Assembly (NCBI GenBank): GCA_002712845.1
Contig: PAUV01000092.1
Location: 17,061 to 24,667 of the forward strand
Direction of reading: 5' to 3'
Length of the DNA stretch: 7,607 nt
DNA from: Rhodopirellula sp.
GTDB lineage: Bacteria; Planctomycetota; Planctomycetia; Pirellulales; Pirellulaceae
The stretch's first letter is position 1. Each line of letters opens with the position of its first letter. A program made the position numbers and the translations under genes. Positions 4,473 through 7,607 of the stretch are shown one piece after another. The notes under the pieces were generated by a model. The model did not search any database, was not told the origin of the DNA, and was given only the letters and a program-made list of their open reading frames with translations.

Positions 4473-7454
4473 ATGAAATACCATTACAAACTCATTGCTC
4501 TCGCCCTCGCTTTCGCTCCGTTGGCGAGCGCCGAGGCCGTTCTAGCCCCCTTCGACAAGGTCTCTGAGGGCTACACCAAGTTAGCCGTCAATGACCAGAA
4601 AAACCCCAAGGGCCTCTTTACTCTGTGGAAGAAGGACAAGGATGCTCAGTTGCTGGGTGAATTGCCCAAAAACTTCATGGGGAAGAACTACTTTATTGCT
4701 CTGACTGTGAGCAGCGGTGACAAGTACGCCGGTCTGCAATCAGGCGACTGGGTCGTTCAGTGGCGTCGTTACGGCGATCGTCTGGCGCTGATTGCACCCA
4801 ATTTGGACATCAGAGCCACCGGCGATGCCGAAAGCAAAGCGTCCGTGAAGCGTTTGTTCACCGATCGCGTGTTGCTGGATGTACCAATCCTTGCGTTAGG
4901 ACCAACCGGTGGCCCCGTCATCGATTTGGATTCACTGCTGATTGGAAACGCGAGCCGTTTCTTCGGACCGTCGGTGCGCATTAGCAACAGCCGAATCACG
5001 AAGTTGGCCTCCGCCAAGGTATTCCCAGGGAATGTCGAAATCGCTTTTGAGATTGTAGGAGGCACTGGCCGCCTGCAAACGATTCACTACTCATTTAGTG
5101 AAGTCCCCAGTGTGACAGCAGGGTACAAGCCCAGAGAAGCTGATGAGCGAGTGGGTTACTTCACGACATCGTTCTCCGATTTGAGCCGATACGAGGATGA
5201 CGACACTCGCGTTCGTTTCATCAATCGCTGGAAATTGCAAAAACGTGATCCGAGCCTTCAACTCAGCCCTCCAAAAGAGCCCATTCGGTTCTACGTCGAG
5301 CACACTGCGCCCGTTCGCTATCGCCGATGGATCAAGGCTGGTGTTGATTACTGGAACAAAGCATTCGAAAAGGTAGGCTTGATCGACGCGATCGTGATCG
5401 AATATCAGGACGCCCAAAGCGGTGTTCACATGGAAAAAGACCCCGAGGATGTTCGCTACAACTTCATTCGTTGGTTGAACAACGATGTGGGAACAGCAAT
5501 CGGCCCGAGTCGCGTACACCCATCCACGGGTGAGATCCTCGACGCCGACATCATCTTGACCGACGGTTGGATTCGACATTTCAATTACAACTATGAAGAC
5601 CTGATGCCCAAACTGGCGATGGAAGGCATGGCAGCGGAAACACTGGCATGGCTTGGAAAGAACCCACGCTGGGATCCACGCGTACGTTTGGCTCCAGCAG
5701 AAAAAGCAAACTATCTTCGAAGTGAGTTTCAACGGCAGTCGCAACTGCCGATGGCAGGTTATCAATTCGCGCAGGCAGATCCTGCCTTACTCGGCGACGA
5801 TGAATTCGATGGTCTGTACGGACAGGTCAGCCAGAAAAACGGTCTTTGCATGGCCGCCAGCGGTCGCAACCTGGATCTCGCTTTGGCTCGGATGGACTGG
5901 GCATTGTCTCTGATGGCAACCGAAGAAGCCGAGAAGCAAAAGAAGCGAAAGAAAAAGAATCAGTCCAAGGAAAAGGAAGACGACAAGAAAGCTGAGGAAG
6001 CTGGCAAGGATGCAGAAGCCGACAAGGATGCAGAAGCCGACAAGGACGACAAAGAGAAGAAAGAAGAGGGAGCCGAAGAGAAAAAGGAAGGTAGCGAAGC
6101 TGTGGCTAAGAAACCCACAGCACCTGCTGATCCAATGCTCGATGGCATGCCTGAATGGTTCGTCGGCCCCCTGCTCGCTGATCTGGTTGCCCACGAAGTC
6201 GGACACACCCTCGGCCTTCGTCACAACTTCAAAGCCTCTGGCTTACTGACTCTTGACGAGATCAATAGCAAGGACGTCAAAGGCAATAAGACGTTCACCG
6301 CATCGGTGATGGATTACACACCGATCAACTACCGACTTGAATCTGGTGAAGTCCAAGGCGATTACGGAATGATTGACATCGGACCGTACGATTACTGGGC
6401 GATCGAGTACGGCTACACTTCCGACGACAAGAAGCTTGCATCAATCTTAAAGCGTTGCAACGAACCCGAACTGCAATACGCTACCGATGAAGACACCAAC
6501 GGTCCTGATCCACTGGCTCGCCGGTATGACTTCTCGAAGGATCCTCTCGACTACGCCAATGAGCAGCGAAAGCTGATCAAACTGTACCGAGAACGCATCC
6601 TTGATAAGTTTGTCAAAGACGGTGACAGCTGGGCGAAAGCCCGCCGTGGTTATGAGCTGACACTCAGCTTGCAAACACGCGCCATGAACATGATGGCAAA
6701 CTGGATCGGTGGAGCATTTATCAACCGTGACAAGAAGGGTGATCCAGGTAATCGCCCACCTGTTGAGGTCGTTCCTGCTGACCAGCAGCGAGCTGCTCTA
6801 CAATTTGTGATCGACACCTCGTTCAACGACGATGCGTATGGCCTGACACCAAAATTGCTCGAACGAATGAGTGTCGACAAATGGTTGGATGGTGGCTCAC
6901 GTGGTGCAATGTCCAATGAAGCAACTTGGCCAATCCACGACCGAATTCTGGGTGTTCAGGCATCCGCTCTGACGTTGTTAATGAACCCGACCACTTTGCG
7001 AAGGGTTTACGACAACGAATTGCGACTACCTGCTGACGTGGACACCTTGACGCTACCTGAACTGCTTTCATCAATCAATGAAACGGTTTGGAGCGAGCTG
7101 GAGGCAGAGTGCCCAGATGGACGCAATGACCGCGAGCCCATGATCTCCTCACTGAGAAGAAACCTTCAACGTGAGCATATGCAACGGCTCGTCGACCTGA
7201 TCCTTGGATCATCCGACGACACGGCAGCACACAAACCCATCAGCAACCTTGCCAGAATGGAATTGAGAGCGCTTTCCAGCAAAATCCAAGGTTCACTTGA
7301 GAAGTGTGGCAAGAAGATGGATGCCTACACCAAGGCTCACCTGACAGAGACCAAGGAACGGATCGACCGTGCCTTGGAAGCTGGCTACACCTATAACGCT
7401 GCAGGTGCTCAAGCTCCCATCATGATGATGCTTGGCAGAGAAACCAACGAATAG
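4473..7454 (+). CDS. Exported zinc-dependent metalloprotease (DUF5117 / Met-zincin type) with charged insert
   Basis: This protein of 993 residues begins with a signal peptide ([20 protein letters not shown], likely cut after residue 20), so it should act in the periplasm or outside. Residues about 70-265 resemble the DUF5117 domain. The catalytic Met-zincin region (DUF4953 type) starts near 285, with IRFYVEH (271-277), WNKAFEKVG (294-302), and the element at about 330-370 that contains [16 protein letters not shown]. The zinc site is [11 protein letters not shown], with H574, E575, H578 and H584, followed by the Met-turn SVMDY with M613. This is the complete extended HExxHxxGxxH signature. 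The rest, to 993, is mostly helical and unassigned. A lysine/glutamate/aspartate-rich insert (about 484-547) interrupts the catalytic domain just before the zinc helix. ATG at 4473 leads straight into the signal peptide; GTG at 4464 in the same frame would add only three residues. Neither start has a Shine-Dalgarno sequence. It is a stand-alone gene divergent from glyA, with tandem TAG stops and a strong terminator. The substrate is unknown. Confidence 0.92.
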   Translation: MKYHYKLIALALAFAPLASAEAVLAPFDKVSEGYTKLAVNDQKNPKGLFTLWKKDKDAQLLGELPKNFMGKNYFIALTVSSGDKYAGLQSGDWVVQWRRYGDRLALIAPNLDIRATGDAESKASVKRLFTDRVLLDVPILALGPTGGPVIDLDSLLIGNASRFFGPSVRISNSRITKLASAKVFPGNVEIAFEIVGGTGRLQTIHYSFSEVPSVTAGYKPREADERVGYFTTSFSDLSRYEDDDTRVRFINRWKLQKRDPSLQLSPPKEPIRFYVEHTAPVRYRRWIKAGVDYWNKAFEKVGLIDAIVIEYQDAQSGVHMEKDPEDVRYNFIRWLNNDVGTAIGPSRVHPSTGEILDADIILTDGWIRHFNYNYEDLMPKLAMEGMAAETLAWLGKNPRWDPRVRLAPAEKANYLRSEFQRQSQLPMAGYQFAQADPALLGDDEFDGLYGQVSQKNGLCMAASGRNLDLALARMDWALSLMATEEAEKQKKRKKKNQSKEKEDDKKAEEAGKDAEADKDAEADKDDKEKKEEGAEEKKEGSEAVAKKPTAPADPMLDGMPEWFVGPLLADLVAHEVGHTLGLRHNFKASGLLTLDEINSKDVKGNKTFTASVMDYTPINYRLESGEVQGDYGMIDIGPYDYWAIEYGYTSDDKKLASILKRCNEPELQYATDEDTNGPDPLARRYDFSKDPLDYANEQRKLIKLYRERILDKFVKDGDSWAKARRGYELTLSLQTRAMNMMANWIGGAFINRDKKGDPGNRPPVEVVPADQQRAALQFVIDTSFNDDAYGLTPKLLERMSVDKWLDGGSRGAMSNEATWPIHDRILGVQASALTLLMNPTTLRRVYDNELRLPADVDTLTLPELLSSINETVWSELEAECPDGRNDREPMISSLRRNLQREHMQRLVDLILGSSDDTAAHKPISNLARMELRALSSKIQGSLEKCGKKMDAYTKAHLTETKERIDRALEAGYTYNAAGAQAPIMMMLGRETNE
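6005..6046 (+). repeat. 18-nt perfect tandem repeat in the protease charged insert
   Basis: An 18-nt unit at 6005-6022 is repeated exactly at 6023-6040, and a third copy begins with 6 matching bases (6041-6046). It encodes the repeated residues KDAEAD. Unit length is a multiple of three, so copy-number change would lengthen or shorten the linker without breaking the frame. It lies within the insert at codons about 484-547. Confidence 0.85.
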
Positions 7455-7474
7455 TAGTGTTCGTGAATTCAGCA

Positions 7475-7492
7475 AACTGCTGAAAGGCAGTT
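7475..7492 (+). repeat. Small hairpin between the protease stop and the terminator
   Basis: AACTGC at 7475-7480 is the reverse complement of GCAGTT at 7487-7492, with a 6-nt loop. A competing short stem is CAGC (7470-7473) with GCTG (7479-7482). It precedes the strong terminator and may only be 3'-end structure. Confidence 0.35.
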
Positions 7493-7500
7493 ATTAATTC

Positions 7501-7533
7501 AAGGGCGTCCCGGGAACGGGACGCCCTTTTTTT
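7501..7533 (+). terminator. Strong intrinsic terminator of the metalloprotease gene
   Basis: GGGCGTCCCG at 7503-7512 pairs perfectly with CGGGACGCCC at 7517-7526 around a GGAA tetraloop (GNRA type). Two flanking A-T pairs extend the stem, and seven T residues follow directly at 7527-7533. It lies 46 nt past the stop codon. This is a textbook Rho-independent terminator on the plus strand. Confidence 0.95.
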
Positions 7534-7543
7534 GCGCCTGCAA

Positions 7544-7582
7544 AGTAGTGAACAGAGCACTGCTTCAACAGGTTTCACTACT
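7544..7582. repeat. 9-bp inverted repeat downstream of the terminator
   Basis: AGTAGTGAA at 7544-7552 is the exact reverse complement of TTCACTACT at 7574-7582, with 21 nt between. AGTAGTG also occurs at 7453-7459, overlapping the protease stop codon. No gene is visible in 7534-7607. The repeat could be an operator of the next gene, a second 3' hairpin, or part of a small repeated element. Confidence 0.45.
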
Positions 7583-7607
7583 GGCCGCTGACAAACTCGC
7601 TAGACTA

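Noticed and set aside
4089..4484. 132-codon upstream extension of the glyA frame
   Set aside because: The known N-terminus of serine hydroxymethyltransferase begins at the ATG at 4088. The extension has no similarity to the family and overlaps the start of the divergent gene.
5091..5765. 224-codon minus-strand open frame
   Set aside because: It lies wholly antisense to conserved protease sequence, shows no recognisable motif and has no ribosome binding site.
5787..6224. Minus-strand frame with strongly hydrophobic segments that looks like a membrane protein
   Set aside because: It is the antisense of the Lys/Glu-rich codons of the protease insert (AAG/GAA read as CTT/TTC), a known source of false hydrophobic frames.

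Overview
The window looks like chromosomal DNA from a planctomycete, probably of the Pirellulaceae/Rhodopirellula type. The grounds are moderate GC, several starts without a Shine-Dalgarno sequence, a very large exported DUF5117-type zinc metalloprotease with a lysine/glutamate-rich insert, and a PAS-GAF-receiver protein with no kinase ATPase domain. This taxonomic call is inferred from protein character and not from a marker gene. I see no rRNA, tRNA, CRISPR array, insertion sequence or phage gene.

Layout. Positions 1-263 hold at most a weak minus-strand reading frame for a small one-helix membrane protein. Positions 264-485 hold a good sigma70-like promoter and a hairpin-rich leader for the first certain gene. 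Positions 486-2261 (+) encode a PAS-GAF-(degenerate DHp)-receiver protein. Converging on it is a minus-strand pair, glyA (2826-4088, serine hydroxymethyltransferase) followed by a stand-alone response-regulator receiver (2324-2752). A hairpin lies in the 73-nt gap between the pair. A 384-nt divergent intergenic region (4089-4472) carries several hairpins, two with competing pairings, and a possible glyA promoter. Positions 4473-7454 (+) encode a 993-residue exported Met-zincin metalloprotease, followed by a textbook intrinsic terminator (7501-7533) and a further inverted repeat.

How the genes may work together. glyA makes glycine and methylene-tetrahydrofolate in the cytoplasm. The two receiver proteins are signalling parts, and neither carries a recognisable histidine kinase ATPase domain or DNA-binding output domain in this window, so their kinase and output partners must lie elsewhere. 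The small receiver could share a transcript with glyA. The metalloprotease is a separate divergent unit acting outside the cytoplasm. Nothing here proves that these genes form one pathway, and most of the window is ordinary housekeeping and signalling content. The points most worth a second look are the structured leaders, the kinase-less sensor, and the charged insert with an 18-nt tandem repeat inside the protease catalytic domain.
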